Assembly: GCF_014645735.1 (NCBI RefSeq)
Contig: NZ_BMMH01000026.1
Span: forward strand, 1-64,000
Reading direction: 5' to 3'
DNA length: 64,000 nt
From: Nocardia jinanensis
GTDB taxonomy: Bacteria; Actinomycetota; Actinomycetes; Mycobacteriales; Mycobacteriaceae
Part shown: positions 17,190 through 26,459 of the stretch, in pieces
Layout of the letters: each line of letters begins with the position of its first letter
Position numbering within the stretch: position 1 is the first letter of the stretch
Notes under the pieces: model-generated
The model's database searches: none
What the model saw: the letters and a program-made list of their open reading frames with translations, nothing else
What the model was told of the DNA's origin: nothing
Program-made: the position numbers and the translations under genes

Positions 17190-18083
17190 ATGACAATCCT
17201 GGCGTTGGAGATCGGTCCGACCCGGTTCGCCGCGATCGAGATCGCCGACGACGTCGGAGCCGACCTGGTCCAGCGGATCCCCGTCCCGCGGGACGGGGCC
17301 TGGGACCGGGTTCGGGCGTTGCTGCTCGGTATCGCCGCGGGACGAGATGTCACGGCGGTCGGCATCGCCTCGAACGGTCCGATCGATATGGCCTCCGGGG
17401 TGGTGGCGCCGGATCAGGTCAGGGAATGGCAAGCCGGCTTCCCGCTCGTGGAATCGGTGCAGAAGTTGTTCCCCGCGGCGACCGTCGCGATGGCCCTCGA
17501 CGGTGTGTGCCTGGCGCTGGCCGAACGGCATTTCGGCGCCACCCAGGAGGTCATGGACTCGTTATCGATATATATCGGGGACACGATCGTCGGTGGCGTG
17601 ATGGTCGGCGGCTTCGTGGTGGTCGGGCGTACCGGCAACGCGGGCCAGATCGGCCATGTGCTGGTGCCCGGCTATGACGACCGCTGTGTATGCGGTGGCC
17701 GCGGATGCCTGGAGTCGGTGGCCGGTGGTGCGGCGCTGACGAAATGGGCGCGCGAGCAAGGTTGGGACGGGGATTCGGTCGAGGCCCTGGCGGCGGACGC
17801 GCAGGCAGCCGACCGGATCGCGGTCGCGGCGCTGGAGCGGGCCGGTACGGCGCTGGGCCGGGCGATCGCCTCGGTGGCGCCCCTGCTCGACATCGACCGG
17901 GTGGCGATCGGCGGCCCTATCGCCACACCCGGTTCGCCGCTGTGGAAATCGCTGCACAATGCCGCCGCGATGCATGCACGGCTGCCTTTCCTCACCGGGC
18001 TGCGGGCCGTGTCCTCGGAACTGGAGGACCTCGGTTTGCTGGCCGGCGCGGGCGTTATCGCGCTGACGTCACAGAGCGAGTGA
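17190..18083 (+). CDS. ROK-family protein (sugar kinase or regulator)
   Basis: A 297-residue ROK protein. Its motif CVCGGRGCLESVAGG (CxCGxxGCxE, zinc-binding) is intact, and GNAGQIGHVLV precedes it, as in glucokinase-type members. No N-terminal helix-turn-helix is present, so it is more like a kinase than a NagC-type repressor. However, the ATP-binding N-terminus MTILALEIGPTRFAAIEI lacks the usual D(I/L)GGT, and the SNGPID segment replaces the usual PGxVD, so activity is uncertain. The substrate is unknown. It stands alone, 46 bp after the WhiB gene. Confidence 0.8.
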   Translation: MTILALEIGPTRFAAIEIADDVGADLVQRIPVPRDGAWDRVRALLLGIAAGRDVTAVGIASNGPIDMASGVVAPDQVREWQAGFPLVESVQKLFPAATVAMALDGVCLALAERHFGATQEVMDSLSIYIGDTIVGGVMVGGFVVVGRTGNAGQIGHVLVPGYDDRCVCGGRGCLESVAGGAALTKWAREQGWDGDSVEALAADAQAADRIAVAALERAGTALGRAIASVAPLLDIDRVAIGGPIATPGSPLWKSLHNAAAMHARLPFLTGLRAVSSELEDLGLLAGAGVIALTSQSE

Positions 18084-18505
18084 ATCCCTTTCCCGGAAAA
18101 CGGGAGCCGGAGTCGGCTGCCCGTTCCTGATGTCGCGGTGGGCGTCCGTGCCGTGGTGTTCATCGAGCCGCGTGCCCCGCCGGAGGGTTTGCCGATGATT
18201 AGCGATCCTCCTCGGTGGAGTTCGTTACCGGTCTCCGGACCGGGCGATTGCCGGTGCGGGTCGCCGATCCGCGACCCGAACGGTTCGTGTTGCCAATGGT
18301 TTCCGTAGAATCTCCCAGTCGGTCGGCCCGGGACTCGGTCAACGGGGGTTGCGGGCCCATTCGGTTGCGGGGCTCGCTCTTCGCAGAATGCTTAAGGTCC
18401 ACTGTTGAACGTACCGCTGCGCAACGGTACATTATGTTTTGCGGCCGTTGTCTCGTTTGAGGCACCCACCGCGCAACAGTAGGACGCACGCGATGAGAGG
18501 GCGCA
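18084..18505. other. Gene-less interval with short inverted repeats
   Basis: A 422-bp interval between the ROK gene and the Rv3651-like gene. Just after the ROK stop there is a small TCCCG-GAAAA-CGGGA hairpin (near 18092-18106) that may end transcription. A 6-bp inverted repeat lies at 18411. No open frame has recognisable coding character. Confidence 0.5.
18411..18430. promoter_or_regulatory. Inverted repeat GTACCG-N8-CGGTAC
   Basis: Perfect 6-bp arms separated by 8 nt (CTGCGCAA), 76 bp upstream of the GTG start of the Rv3651-like gene. It has the spacing of a dimeric regulator site. Directly after it comes the AT-rich ATTATGTTTT. Confidence 0.4.
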
Positions 18506-19636
18506 GTGATCCCCTGGGTGACGGTCGAAACTTTGGCGCCGGAAGGATTCTCGGTCGCGTCGGTCGGGGATACCGCACGTGAGTTCGCCGACTGGCGTCG
18601 AGTACTGCAGCGGCAGCTCGCTCGCACGCCGGCACTGTACGACGGGCTGAGCACCCGTGATATCACCGAGGCCCTCCGTGCCTCGATCGAAGGTGCGGTC
18701 GATGTGGACAAAACCGTGTCGACACGTTCGGGCCCGCACAAGCTGATGGTGCGTCCGGTCTTCGGACCCGGTGGTGAGGTCCATGCGGTCCGGTGGTGGG
18801 CGGGACCCGAAAAAGATCCGGTTCCCCCGTTGCCCGGCGCGGTCGGCGTGATCTGGGATCTGGACAGTCAGACCCTCGCGCAGCCCAGCGGTATCACCGC
18901 CCTGTCGGGGATCGCGCCCGAGGAATATGTGCCGCGGATGTCCATCGCGGAATTCTTCCACCGGGTCTCGGCCTTCGACCGGCACGCCGAAGTACTCGAT
19001 CTCCTCTATCGGCCCGTCCCCGGAGACAAACTGCAGTTCGAGGTTTCGGTATTGCGTAACGCGGGCCGCGCCACCCGATGGCGGATCACGGTGCGGGCGC
19101 GTGACGACGAGTACGTGCGCGGCGCCTGGTGGCTCATAGAGGACATCACCTCGGATAACGACCCGGCGATCTGGCCGACGCTCGAAAGCGTCGGACTGCG
19201 TGAGGCGCACCGGCGAGCGGGGAACCACCTGGCTGTGGTTCAGCTGGCGCACGCCAGCATTTCCCATTGGCTGACCGACCCGGCGCCGTGGATCCGGTGG
19301 GACTATCTGTTCCGGCCGGTCGATGTCTTCCATCCCGACGATCGGGTCCGGTTGGTGGACCTCGGCTCCCGGGTACGCAGTGGCGACAGTGCCGGGGTCA
19401 CACTACGCGCGCTCAACTACGCCGGGGGTTATACCCCGACCTCGCTGCTGCTCTATCCCTACCCCGGGTTCTCCAATCACGAACTGGCCATCGCTCAGCT
19501 CGTGCGGGTTGCCGACGATATCCCCATGGTGGAACCGGAGCCGATGGATCTCGCCGCGCCGGGAGCACCGATCGGATACGACGATCAACTCCGATACCGG
19601 CTGGCCGGCCGGTTGCGGCACAGCGCGATGTCCTGA
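18506..19636 (+). CDS. Rv3651-like PAS/GAF-type protein
   Basis: A 376-residue soluble protein. Its first ~110 residues (PWVTVETLAPEGFSVASVG ... VHAVRWWAGP) resemble the N-terminus of the mycobacterial Rv3651 family (DUF5593), including the V.VWTGP-like strand. The middle (GVIWDLDSQTLAQPSGI) and end look like sensor-type alpha/beta domains. No catalytic motif is seen. GTG 18506 has GAGAGG upstream. It is the first gene before the T4SS-like operon, with a 103-bp gap that contains a 16-bp palindrome, so it may be separately transcribed. A sensory or scaffold role is inference. Confidence 0.6.
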   Translation: MIPWVTVETLAPEGFSVASVGDTAREFADWRRVLQRQLARTPALYDGLSTRDITEALRASIEGAVDVDKTVSTRSGPHKLMVRPVFGPGGEVHAVRWWAGPEKDPVPPLPGAVGVIWDLDSQTLAQPSGITALSGIAPEEYVPRMSIAEFFHRVSAFDRHAEVLDLLYRPVPGDKLQFEVSVLRNAGRATRWRITVRARDDEYVRGAWWLIEDITSDNDPAIWPTLESVGLREAHRRAGNHLAVVQLAHASISHWLTDPAPWIRWDYLFRPVDVFHPDDRVRLVDLGSRVRSGDSAGVTLRALNYAGGYTPTSLLLYPYPGFSNHELAIAQLVRVADDIPMVEPEPMDLAAPGAPIGYDDQLRYRLAGRLRHSAMS

Positions 19637-19667
19637 GGGTGGCGAAGGGTGTGGCGGGCCGGTCGAG

Positions 19668-19683
19668 TCCCCAGATGTGGGAA
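19668..19683. promoter_or_regulatory. 16-bp palindrome upstream of the T4SS-like operon
   Basis: TCCCCA-GATG-TGGGAA, centred 64 bp upstream of the tcpC-like start at 19740 and after the stop of the previous gene at 19636. One position departs from perfect symmetry. Confidence 0.6.
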
Positions 19684-19739
19684 GAGATCTCCGGTCGGTT
19701 GCCCAGCCGCTCTTTACCATTTCGAGAGTGAGGACTGGG

Positions 19740-20726
19740 GTGGCCGGACGTGCTGATTCGGGCGAAGCGCTGCTTCGCCAGATGGCCGCGCGCAGGCGTC
19801 GCGACAATATCGTCGTGGTCGTTCTCGCCGTCCTCGCCGTACTGGGCGGTGGACACGCGGTCTACGACTTCTTCGCCTCCGATCCGCAGCCTCCCGGCGA
19901 CGATGCGATGGTGACCGTCGCCGGTCACGACCGCCTGGCCGGTTCCTTCGCCGAGGATTTCGTGGTCGCCTATCTGAGCGCCGGAACGGCGCAACAGGAG
20001 TCGCTGTCACGGTATGTGGGCGGTTCCCAGCAGATCTCACTGCCGAAAACCGGCCAGCAGGTGCGCGACCCGATCATCGTGTACACCGACCGGACGCTGT
20101 CCGCCGGGACCGTGGAGGTCTGGTCGGTGACGATTTCGGTGCACACGGGACGCGGTCAGGCCGACGGGCCCCGCCAGTATTATCGTGTGCCCGTCTCGAT
20201 ATCGGAGGGGAATCTACGGGCTCTCACGCTGCCCGCGGCGGTGCAGCCGCCGGGTATCGGAGCCGATCTGGCGCAGGCGTATTCGGCGCCGTGCGGTGAG
20301 GAGACCGCGTTCACACAGGTGGCCACCGGATTCCTCACCGCCTATCTGACCGGTTCGGGTGATGTCGCGCGGTACGTGAGTGTCGAATCCGGAATCGCGG
20401 CGCTGCGCCCGGCCCCGTTCACCGAGCTGACCACCGTGGCCGTCACCGCCGAGGACTCCGCCTGCGGCACCGCCGGCGACACCGCACGCGTGCTGGCCAC
20501 CGTTACTCCCCGAGGACAGGCCGGCCCCGCACCGGCGCTCGCCTATCCACTGACGATGGTCCGCGGGGACGGACAATGGCAGGTGCGGGTCATCGAAACG
20601 TTGCCGGCGCTGAAGGAACCGCTCACCGCTGTCGTGGGGCAGGGGGAGAAGACAGTCCCGGCGCCCGGTGCCACCACCGGCGTTCCGACTACAACCGTGG
20701 AGATTCCACCGGCCACCCAGAACTGA
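19740..20726 (+). CDS. TcpC-like conjugation/secretion protein
   Basis: A 328-residue bitopic membrane protein. A basic cytoplasmic start (RQMAARRRRDN) is followed by one helix (about residues 21-38, IVVVVLAVLAVLGGGHAVY) and a large outer part with two NTF2-like halves (about 70-190 and 200-305; the second contains ETAFTQVATGFLTAYL). This is the plan of TcpC/Orf13 of Gram-positive conjugative elements, a VirB8-like core component. A Thr/Pro-rich tail ends the protein. The start is GTG 19740, with GAGG six nt upstream (GTG 19728 is an alternative). First gene of a tightly packed operon. Confidence 0.7.
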   Translation: MAGRADSGEALLRQMAARRRRDNIVVVVLAVLAVLGGGHAVYDFFASDPQPPGDDAMVTVAGHDRLAGSFAEDFVVAYLSAGTAQQESLSRYVGGSQQISLPKTGQQVRDPIIVYTDRTLSAGTVEVWSVTISVHTGRGQADGPRQYYRVPVSISEGNLRALTLPAAVQPPGIGADLAQAYSAPCGEETAFTQVATGFLTAYLTGSGDVARYVSVESGIAALRPAPFTELTTVAVTAEDSACGTAGDTARVLATVTPRGQAGPAPALAYPLTMVRGDGQWQVRVIETLPALKEPLTAVVGQGEKTVPAPGATTGVPTTTVEIPPATQN

Positions 20727-20743
20727 CATGAGGCGACCAAGAC

Positions 20744-21004
20744 ATGGGCAATATATCCAATATCCTGTACGGCATTCTCGTCTTCGTTCGCTGGGCGGGC
20801 CTGATTCTGATCACCATCGTTTCGATGGGCGTGATGATCTCCGAGGCCGCGAAATCGAAACTGTCTCCGGCGAAGATACTCGGTGTGGCGGGTTCGGCGA
20901 TCCTGGCGGCAGTCTTGTTCTGGATGCTGCCGACGCTGGTCAATTACGCGCGCGGTGATGCCAACATGATCGTGCCGGACCACCCCGTGGGTGGTTATAG
21001 GTGA
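20744..21004 (+). CDS. Small two-helix membrane protein of the T4SS-like operon
   Basis: An 86-residue protein with two hydrophobic helices (about residues 8-31 and 43-64) separated by a short polar loop (SEAAKSKLSPAKI). Size and topology resemble VirB2/VirB3-type components or TcpD-like proteins of Gram-positive T4SS, but the sequence is not diagnostic. It sits between tcpC-like and tcpE-like genes and overlaps the latter by 4 nt, so a structural role in the same channel is likely. Confidence 0.6.
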   Translation: MGNISNILYGILVFVRWAGLILITIVSMGVMISEAAKSKLSPAKILGVAGSAILAAVLFWMLPTLVNYARGDANMIVPDHPVGGYR

Positions 21005-21594
21005 CCCAGGTGATCAAGGTCTTCACGCCGGTCAAACGTGTCCCCACCATGATCGGCAAGGCCCAGAACGGCCAGAAACTGCCGTTCGGGCCCTACACCC
21101 TGCCGCAGGTGGCGGGTGTGGCCGTGGGATTGATCCTCACGGGCCTCGGCGCGATGACCCTGCCGGTCAATCCGGCGATCGCCTTTCTGGTCGGTGTGGC
21201 GCTGACCGTCGTGATCGGGTTCGGGCTGGGCCTGATCCCTTATACCGGGGTACGGCTGCTGTCCCGGGTCGTATGGTTCGGCCGATTGATCCTGTATCCG
21301 AAACCGGCGCTCGCCTCGGGTATGCCGGTCACTCCGGAATCGGCCCGGATCACCATGTTCGTCGAGGAAACAGTAGTGGCCATCCTGCCGCACGAGCCGG
21401 TGATCCCGGTTTCGGCGAAGGAACGTAGCAGGCGTGGGGCCGCCCGTGGTGGCCAACTCCTCGAAATGCTGAGCACGAATCGTTTCCTGCGGCCGGTGGA
21501 GGTGGTCGAACCCGCCGCGCCCGGTACGCCGTCGAATTGGCGGACGATGATCAACGGTAACGGGGGGCAGCCGAAGAGCGGAGAGGGACGCTGA
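21001..21594 (+). CDS. TcpE-like / PrgI-like membrane protein
   Basis: A 197-residue protein with a basic N-terminus, two adjacent transmembrane helices (about residues 36-57 and 60-83) and a cytoplasmic C-terminal half. Two helices followed by a soluble tail, placed directly before a VirB4-type ATPase, is the arrangement of TcpE and PrgI proteins, which anchor the ATPase to the membrane. GTG 21001 overlaps the previous stop, and the gene ends in a TGATG overlap with the ATPase, pointing to coupled translation. Confidence 0.6.
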   Translation: MTQVIKVFTPVKRVPTMIGKAQNGQKLPFGPYTLPQVAGVAVGLILTGLGAMTLPVNPAIAFLVGVALTVVIGFGLGLIPYTGVRLLSRVVWFGRLILYPKPALASGMPVTPESARITMFVEETVVAILPHEPVIPVSAKERSRRGAARGGQLLEMLSTNRFLRPVEVVEPAAPGTPSNWRTMINGNGGQPKSGEGR

Positions 21595-24119
21595 TGGGGT
21601 TCAACCGGGATCTACAGCCCACGGCCGCGATTCGCGGACATTTACAGTTCACTCATACCGGACTGGTCACCGCGACCTATTTCATCACTCCGCTCGGCTA
21701 CGGACTGCGCAAGGCCAGCGATAAATTCGACGTCAAACTCGCACACCATTCCCTGGTCAACAATCTGCCCAACGGGTCGCTGCTGTTGGGGATCCAGGCT
21801 CGGCAGAACACGATCGATGTGCTGAGCAAAATGGTCGAGGGTGTGGATCTGGACGAATGCGCCGATTACGCCGACGAGGTATTCGCCTCCTACGAGCGGG
21901 TCCGCGCCATCGCCCCGCAGACCCGGATCTTCCTGCTCTCGATTCCCGTGGGTACCGCCAACACCGGCGGTATCTCCGCGCTCTCGCGAATGTGGCGGGG
22001 CAGCACCACCACGATCGATGCCACCGCGATCTCGCGTGCCGAATTGGACGCCTACGAGAGCGAGGCGAACGAGATCCTGTCCCGTATCGGCGGCGACTTC
22101 GATCCGGTACCCGTTCCGGCGGCCATGTTCCAATGGCTGTGGGAGCACTATCTGGCCCGGGGAGCTGTCGGCGATCCAGTGGCGCCGACCCGGGCCGGTG
22201 CCCTCGACGACGCGACCGCGGCGGTATTCAAATCCGCCGCATTGGACGAGGGCGCCCGTGCCGATTCGCAGCGTCGGCTGCGTCCCTCCTTCGTTCCGGT
22301 GATCAAGGTGGTCCAGCCCGACACCGGCTACCGGCCCTCCTACCAGGCGATGCTCACCCCGCGTTCGTTCCCGTATGCGGGGATGATGTTTCCCGGGGGC
22401 AGTGAATTCCTCAATGTGATCGACGGGCTCGGTGATGTCACTGTCGACTGGGGAATGCGGATCTCCACGAAACCCGCGGACCAGGTGCTCAAGGCCAACG
22501 AAGTGAACCTGCGGCGTCTCGGTGAGCAGATGGACCAGCGCGATCAGGAGATCTCCTTCGCGCAGAACACTTTGATGTCCAAAGCGCAGATGCTGGGCGA
22601 GTACAATCAGCACTTCGAGGTCAACGGCGGCGAATCGGAGATTTCCTTCACCACCGTCATCGCGGTGGGCAGCGCGTCGCGCGACGAGACCATGGATGCG
22701 GTCAATACCCTGCGACGCCGGTACAAGCGGTTCCAGGTGGAGATGACCGCGCCGGTCGGCGCGCAGGTCGACCTGTGGTCGCTGCTGGTGCCGGGTAGCC
22801 CGCCGCGGCGCGCGTTCGACGATTTCGCTCATATCCTGCCCTCCGATATGTGGGCCGGATTCGTTCCGTTCACCACCAGCCAGATCGGTGACGACAGCGG
22901 ACCGGTCATCGGAATCAACCTGTTGTCCGGTCATTTCGAGCCGATCCACTTCGGGATCATGGAGGCGGCGCTGCACGATCTGTCGGCATCGTTCGCGGTG
23001 ACCGGGGAGCTGGGGTCCGGTAAATCGTATTTCCTCAAGCTCATGGCAGTACTCGTCCACGATATGGGTGGGCAGTTCCTGGCCATCGACCGCAGTCAGG
23101 TCGGGGAGTGGGAGCATTTCGCTTCGGCCATCGACGACGCCGTGATCATCGATCTGGCCAATCCCACGGTGTCACTGGATCCGCTGCGCCTGTTCGATCC
23201 GCGCGTGGCCGGTGAACGGGCGCTGGACTCCGTGCTGCCGCTGCTGGATCTTTCACCTACCTCGGGTACCGGCGCGGTGATCAGCAATCTCCTCTCTCCG
23301 CGCGGGATCGCCGAACACGGGATCACCAGCCTGCTGGACCTGTTCCGGGTGGTCTGCCGGCTGCGCGACGAACCGGGATCGCTCGAGGAGTACTCGGATC
23401 TCTCGGCCCGGCTGGGCACCATCGTGGAGCGGGTGCCTGTCCTGTTCGATCCGAACCTCGCACCGATCCGGCTGGACGCCGCGGCCACGGTGGTCCGCAG
23501 TCACCGGCTGGCGCTGCCCACGGCCGAAGAACTCACCACCCCGCACCTGTACAACCGGCTGCCGCTGACCAAACGGCTCGGCACCGCCCTGTACGAACTG
23601 GTCGGGGTGACCGCGCGGGAAGCGTTCCTCTCCGATAACGGCCGATTCGGTCTGCTGGTCGGCGACGAGGCGCACCACTTCACCCAGACCCAGGTGGGAT
23701 CGGCGGTGACCTCGGATTTCAGCCGAGACGGACGTAAACACCTCGCGGCGATCGGACTGGCCTCCCACGATCCGGCCACCGACTTCCAAGGCGCCGCGCA
23801 CAACTTGATCCCGAACCGTTTCGTATTCCGCCAGCGCGACGAGACGTTGGCCCGCAACAGTTTGGAGTGGCTGGGCGTCGATCTGGAGGAGGCGCCGTTC
23901 CTGCTGCAGGCCCTGCGTGAGGAGACCTCACCGCCGGTGGGCGCGGGACGGCAGATTCCCGAGGAACGCCGTGGCGAAATGTTCATGCGAGACGCGCTGA
24001 ACCGGATCGGGCGCGGCAAGGTGCTCGGTCCGGCCCGGATGGACCGAGCCGAAGCTATCACCAGCACCCCGACCGTCGCCACGAAGACCGAGCGGCGAGA
24101 ACCGGAGGCGGTGCGGTGA
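21594..24119 (+). CDS. VirB4-type secretion ATPase
   Basis: An 841-residue ATPase. The N-terminal ~420 residues match the VirB4/TraC N-domain (a typical segment is SFAQNTLMSKAQMLGEYN). The C-terminal RecA-like domain has Walker A VTGELGSGKSYFLKLM (about residue 470), a Walker B with acidic pair in LLVGDEAHHF (about 690), and a final RQRDETLARNSLEWLG segment. It should power assembly or export through a T4SS-like channel. This is the only VirB4-type ATPase in the window, and no VirD4-type coupling protein accompanies it. The ATG start overlaps the tcpE-like stop. Confidence 0.85.
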   Translation: MGFNRDLQPTAAIRGHLQFTHTGLVTATYFITPLGYGLRKASDKFDVKLAHHSLVNNLPNGSLLLGIQARQNTIDVLSKMVEGVDLDECADYADEVFASYERVRAIAPQTRIFLLSIPVGTANTGGISALSRMWRGSTTTIDATAISRAELDAYESEANEILSRIGGDFDPVPVPAAMFQWLWEHYLARGAVGDPVAPTRAGALDDATAAVFKSAALDEGARADSQRRLRPSFVPVIKVVQPDTGYRPSYQAMLTPRSFPYAGMMFPGGSEFLNVIDGLGDVTVDWGMRISTKPADQVLKANEVNLRRLGEQMDQRDQEISFAQNTLMSKAQMLGEYNQHFEVNGGESEISFTTVIAVGSASRDETMDAVNTLRRRYKRFQVEMTAPVGAQVDLWSLLVPGSPPRRAFDDFAHILPSDMWAGFVPFTTSQIGDDSGPVIGINLLSGHFEPIHFGIMEAALHDLSASFAVTGELGSGKSYFLKLMAVLVHDMGGQFLAIDRSQVGEWEHFASAIDDAVIIDLANPTVSLDPLRLFDPRVAGERALDSVLPLLDLSPTSGTGAVISNLLSPRGIAEHGITSLLDLFRVVCRLRDEPGSLEEYSDLSARLGTIVERVPVLFDPNLAPIRLDAAATVVRSHRLALPTAEELTTPHLYNRLPLTKRLGTALYELVGVTAREAFLSDNGRFGLLVGDEAHHFTQTQVGSAVTSDFSRDGRKHLAAIGLASHDPATDFQGAAHNLIPNRFVFRQRDETLARNSLEWLGVDLEEAPFLLQALREETSPPVGAGRQIPEERRGEMFMRDALNRIGRGKVLGPARMDRAEAITSTPTVATKTERREPEAVR

Positions 24120-24126
24120 CCGGGAC

Positions 24127-24960
24127 GTGACGATGGCAGGCGGATCGAGTTCGGGCGGCTCGAACGGCACACTGCGGCTGATCGTGGTCGTGGCCGTCCT
24201 GTTGATCTGCTGTTGCTGTGGTGGCGGCATCACGGCGTTCGTCCCCATGGGCGAGATGATGTCGGTCGGTAAGAGACACTACAATCTGCAGTGCGATACC
24301 GCGCTCGGGCCGGAGCCCGGCGCGTCGACCACGACGGCGCCCCCGACCACGACCACCGCGTCGAGTCCGGAATCGGCTGCGCGGCAGCAGCGGCCGGAAA
24401 CCAATCCCTACGCGGCGCTGGACTTCGATGCCGATGATCCGAATGTCACCGACCGCGACCTGGCATGCCAATCGGCGATGAAAACGGCGCCTCTACAGGA
24501 CGAGCCGTGGCAGGAGATCAATACCGGTCCGGCGGTCGCGTGTGCGGCCGATCTGGCACTGCGATATCCGGAATCCGGTGGTACCGCGACACTGGCCGAC
24601 TATGCGCGTGATGTGATCTACAGCGCTTCGATCGTCGGGTCGACCGGGCAGTGCGCCCCGACCCGTGCGCCGGCGGCGGTCGCAATGGAGAACTGCGGAG
24701 ACCCCACCAGGGTTGTTGCCTCCGTGGTGCTGCCGGCAACGGTCGGCGACCAGGGATATTGCGGGCAGCTGGTCGCCCCCGAGGCAGCGTCTCCCGGTGA
24801 CTTGGTGTTCTGGGAGTACCGTGACCGTGCCGCCACCCGGGTCGGTATCGCGCTCGGACCCAGCGAACTGGTAACGGTGGACAGCGGAAAGTTCGTGCGC
24901 CTCACCATTCCCCAGGATGCCGAGATCCAGATCAAACGGGTTCTGGGGGGGAGCGTGTGA
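24127..24960 (+). CDS. Membrane-anchored protein with a degenerate NlpC/P60-like C-terminus
   Basis: A 277-residue protein with one N-terminal membrane segment that includes four consecutive Cys (LLICCCCGGGITAF, about residues 24-38), then a Thr/Pro linker. The outer domain ends in SPGDLVFWEYRDRAATRVGI and ALGPSELVTVDSG, which look like the second half of an NlpC/P60 fold (GDLVFF...HVGI). The catalytic Cys of DCSG and the His before VGI (here Arg) are absent. It precedes an intact NlpC/P60 gene with a 4-nt overlap. An inactive partner or VirB1-like anchor is my inference. The start is GTG 24127 (ATG 24133 possible). Confidence 0.55.
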   Translation: MTMAGGSSSGGSNGTLRLIVVVAVLLICCCCGGGITAFVPMGEMMSVGKRHYNLQCDTALGPEPGASTTTAPPTTTTASSPESAARQQRPETNPYAALDFDADDPNVTDRDLACQSAMKTAPLQDEPWQEINTGPAVACAADLALRYPESGGTATLADYARDVIYSASIVGSTGQCAPTRAPAAVAMENCGDPTRVVASVVLPATVGDQGYCGQLVAPEAASPGDLVFWEYRDRAATRVGIALGPSELVTVDSGKFVRLTIPQDAEIQIKRVLGGSV

Positions 24961-26396
24961 CCAGCGCGGAATTCGGCCCCTACCTGATAGAGGCCGAAGT
25001 CGTGGGAGAAGAGCGGGACGGCGGTTCGGCCCAGCCCGGCGGGCCGTGGCAACCCGGCGACCGTCGATCCCCCAGCGGCGGCAAGAACGGTTCGGTGCCG
25101 GGAGCACCGGCTACACCGCCCGGTTCGGGGACGCCGGCCCCGAACACGCCCCCCGCGACGAGTTCCGCACCCCCACCCGCACCGGCCCCCGCCCCAGCGC
25201 CCGGTGCGGGGGTATCCGCCGCTCCGCCGGTGCCTGCTGTTGCGCAGGCTCCGGCAGCCGCGACCGCGACCCCTCCGGCTCCGGTCCAGGCGGCTGCGCC
25301 CGCTGCTGCTCCTCCCGTGCGGGAAGAGAACCGGCCGGAACCTGAACCGCTGGTCGACCCGGAGACCGTGGCGCAGATGGCGCCCATGGCGATGATGGCC
25401 GGCGCCGCCCTGCTCCCGATGATCGGTTCGGCGCTCTCGGGTCTACTCGGCGGTGGTTCCGGTGGGGGTGCTGCCCCCGCCGCGGCGGGCGGCGGCACGG
25501 CGATGGACCCGGAGTCCCAACAGGCCATGAAGGCGCTGAAATCTCTGGAGTCGGTATACGGCGAGGGGGAGCCGACCGACCCTGGAACGAAGAAACTGCG
25601 GGAGAAAGTCTCTGATACGGAGGCGGGCAGTGGAGACGGTCCGGCGATGGTCAAGGCGAAGCGGTTGTTCCAGGCCAATCGCGCCGGCGCCTTCAACAAT
25701 CTGGACAAGCAGTTCGTGAACTACCTCTCGACCCTGGGGGCCTCGAACAAAGTCGACCAGAACGCTATCCGACGGCTGTTGAAAATGACGAACGAAGCCT
25801 TGGCCGAGCTGGGTCCGATGGCCTACACCAAAGAAGGGCAGCAGAAGGTCCGTCAGATCCTGACCGCGGCTCTGCAGACCGCGCACAAGATCGTATCCGG
25901 GGGTACGGCGAACAACGGCGATTCGGCGTCGGCGATAGATCAGCTCACCAACCAGTACCTGTACAACATCATCGGTAAACCGCTTCCCGGCGGTGTGAAG
26001 TTCGCGGCGGCGGCCGCGGCGCCTGTTCAAGGCGGTTCGGAGCGTGCGCAATTCGCGGTCAAGACCGCACTCGCCCAGATCGGCGACCCCTATGTGTGGG
26101 GTGCTGTGGGCCCGAACAGCTTCGACTGCTCGGGACTTACGCAATACGCCGCCAGGCAGGCAGGTGTGAACATCCCGCGTATAGCCAACGATCAATACCG
26201 GCAACTGCCCGCGGTGAATCCCGGTGATATCCAGCCCGGCGACCTCATCTTCCCGGCCACCAGTTACAAGAACGGTCAGATGGGTCACGTGATGATGTAC
26301 ATCGGCAACGGGCAGGTGGTCCATGCGCCGAGAAGCGGCGAGAGCGTGAAGATCACGAATCTCCCGCGGAGCTACGAGGCCCGCCGCTACGCCTGA
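24957..26396 (+). CDS. NlpC/P60 peptidoglycan hydrolase with Ala/Pro-rich N-terminus
   Basis: A 479-residue protein. Residues 20-135 are Pro/Ala-rich; a Met-rich hydrophobic stretch (MAPMAMMAGAALLPMIGS, about 141) and a Gly run follow; then a helical domain (190-340) and a C-terminal NlpC/P60 domain from about 365. The catalytic Cys is in FDCSGLTQYAARQAG and the His in MGHVMMYIGNG, so endopeptidase activity is expected. There is no N-terminal signal peptide, so export must use another route, possibly one of the neighbouring secretion systems. The motif GDLIFPATSY is shared with the second NlpC/P60 protein at 43866. A VirB1-like wall-opening role is plausible. Confidence 0.82.
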   Translation: MTSAEFGPYLIEAEVVGEERDGGSAQPGGPWQPGDRRSPSGGKNGSVPGAPATPPGSGTPAPNTPPATSSAPPPAPAPAPAPGAGVSAAPPVPAVAQAPAAATATPPAPVQAAAPAAAPPVREENRPEPEPLVDPETVAQMAPMAMMAGAALLPMIGSALSGLLGGGSGGGAAPAAAGGGTAMDPESQQAMKALKSLESVYGEGEPTDPGTKKLREKVSDTEAGSGDGPAMVKAKRLFQANRAGAFNNLDKQFVNYLSTLGASNKVDQNAIRRLLKMTNEALAELGPMAYTKEGQQKVRQILTAALQTAHKIVSGGTANNGDSASAIDQLTNQYLYNIIGKPLPGGVKFAAAAAAPVQGGSERAQFAVKTALAQIGDPYVWGAVGPNSFDCSGLTQYAARQAGVNIPRIANDQYRQLPAVNPGDIQPGDLIFPATSYKNGQMGHVMMYIGNGQVVHAPRSGESVKITNLPRSYEARRYA

Positions 26397-26406
26397 ATCA
26401 TAGGTA

Positions 26407-26441
26407 CGGGGCTCGGTGGGAACAGTATCCACCGGGCCCCG
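26407..26441. terminator. 13-bp hairpin between convergent genes
   Basis: Arms 26407-26419 (CGGGGCTCGGTGG) and 26429-26441 pair with a single T-G wobble and a 9-nt loop. It lies between the NlpC/P60 gene and the convergent TrbL/VirB6-like gene and can serve both. Confidence 0.8.
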
Positions 26442-26459
26442 CGCCCCTGCTCGGAATGA

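Noticed and set aside
21642..23117. A 491-codon minus-strand frame inside the VirB4-type gene
   Set aside because: The plus-strand frame has clear Walker motifs and operon overlaps; the antisense product is His/Asp/Gly-rich without a family.
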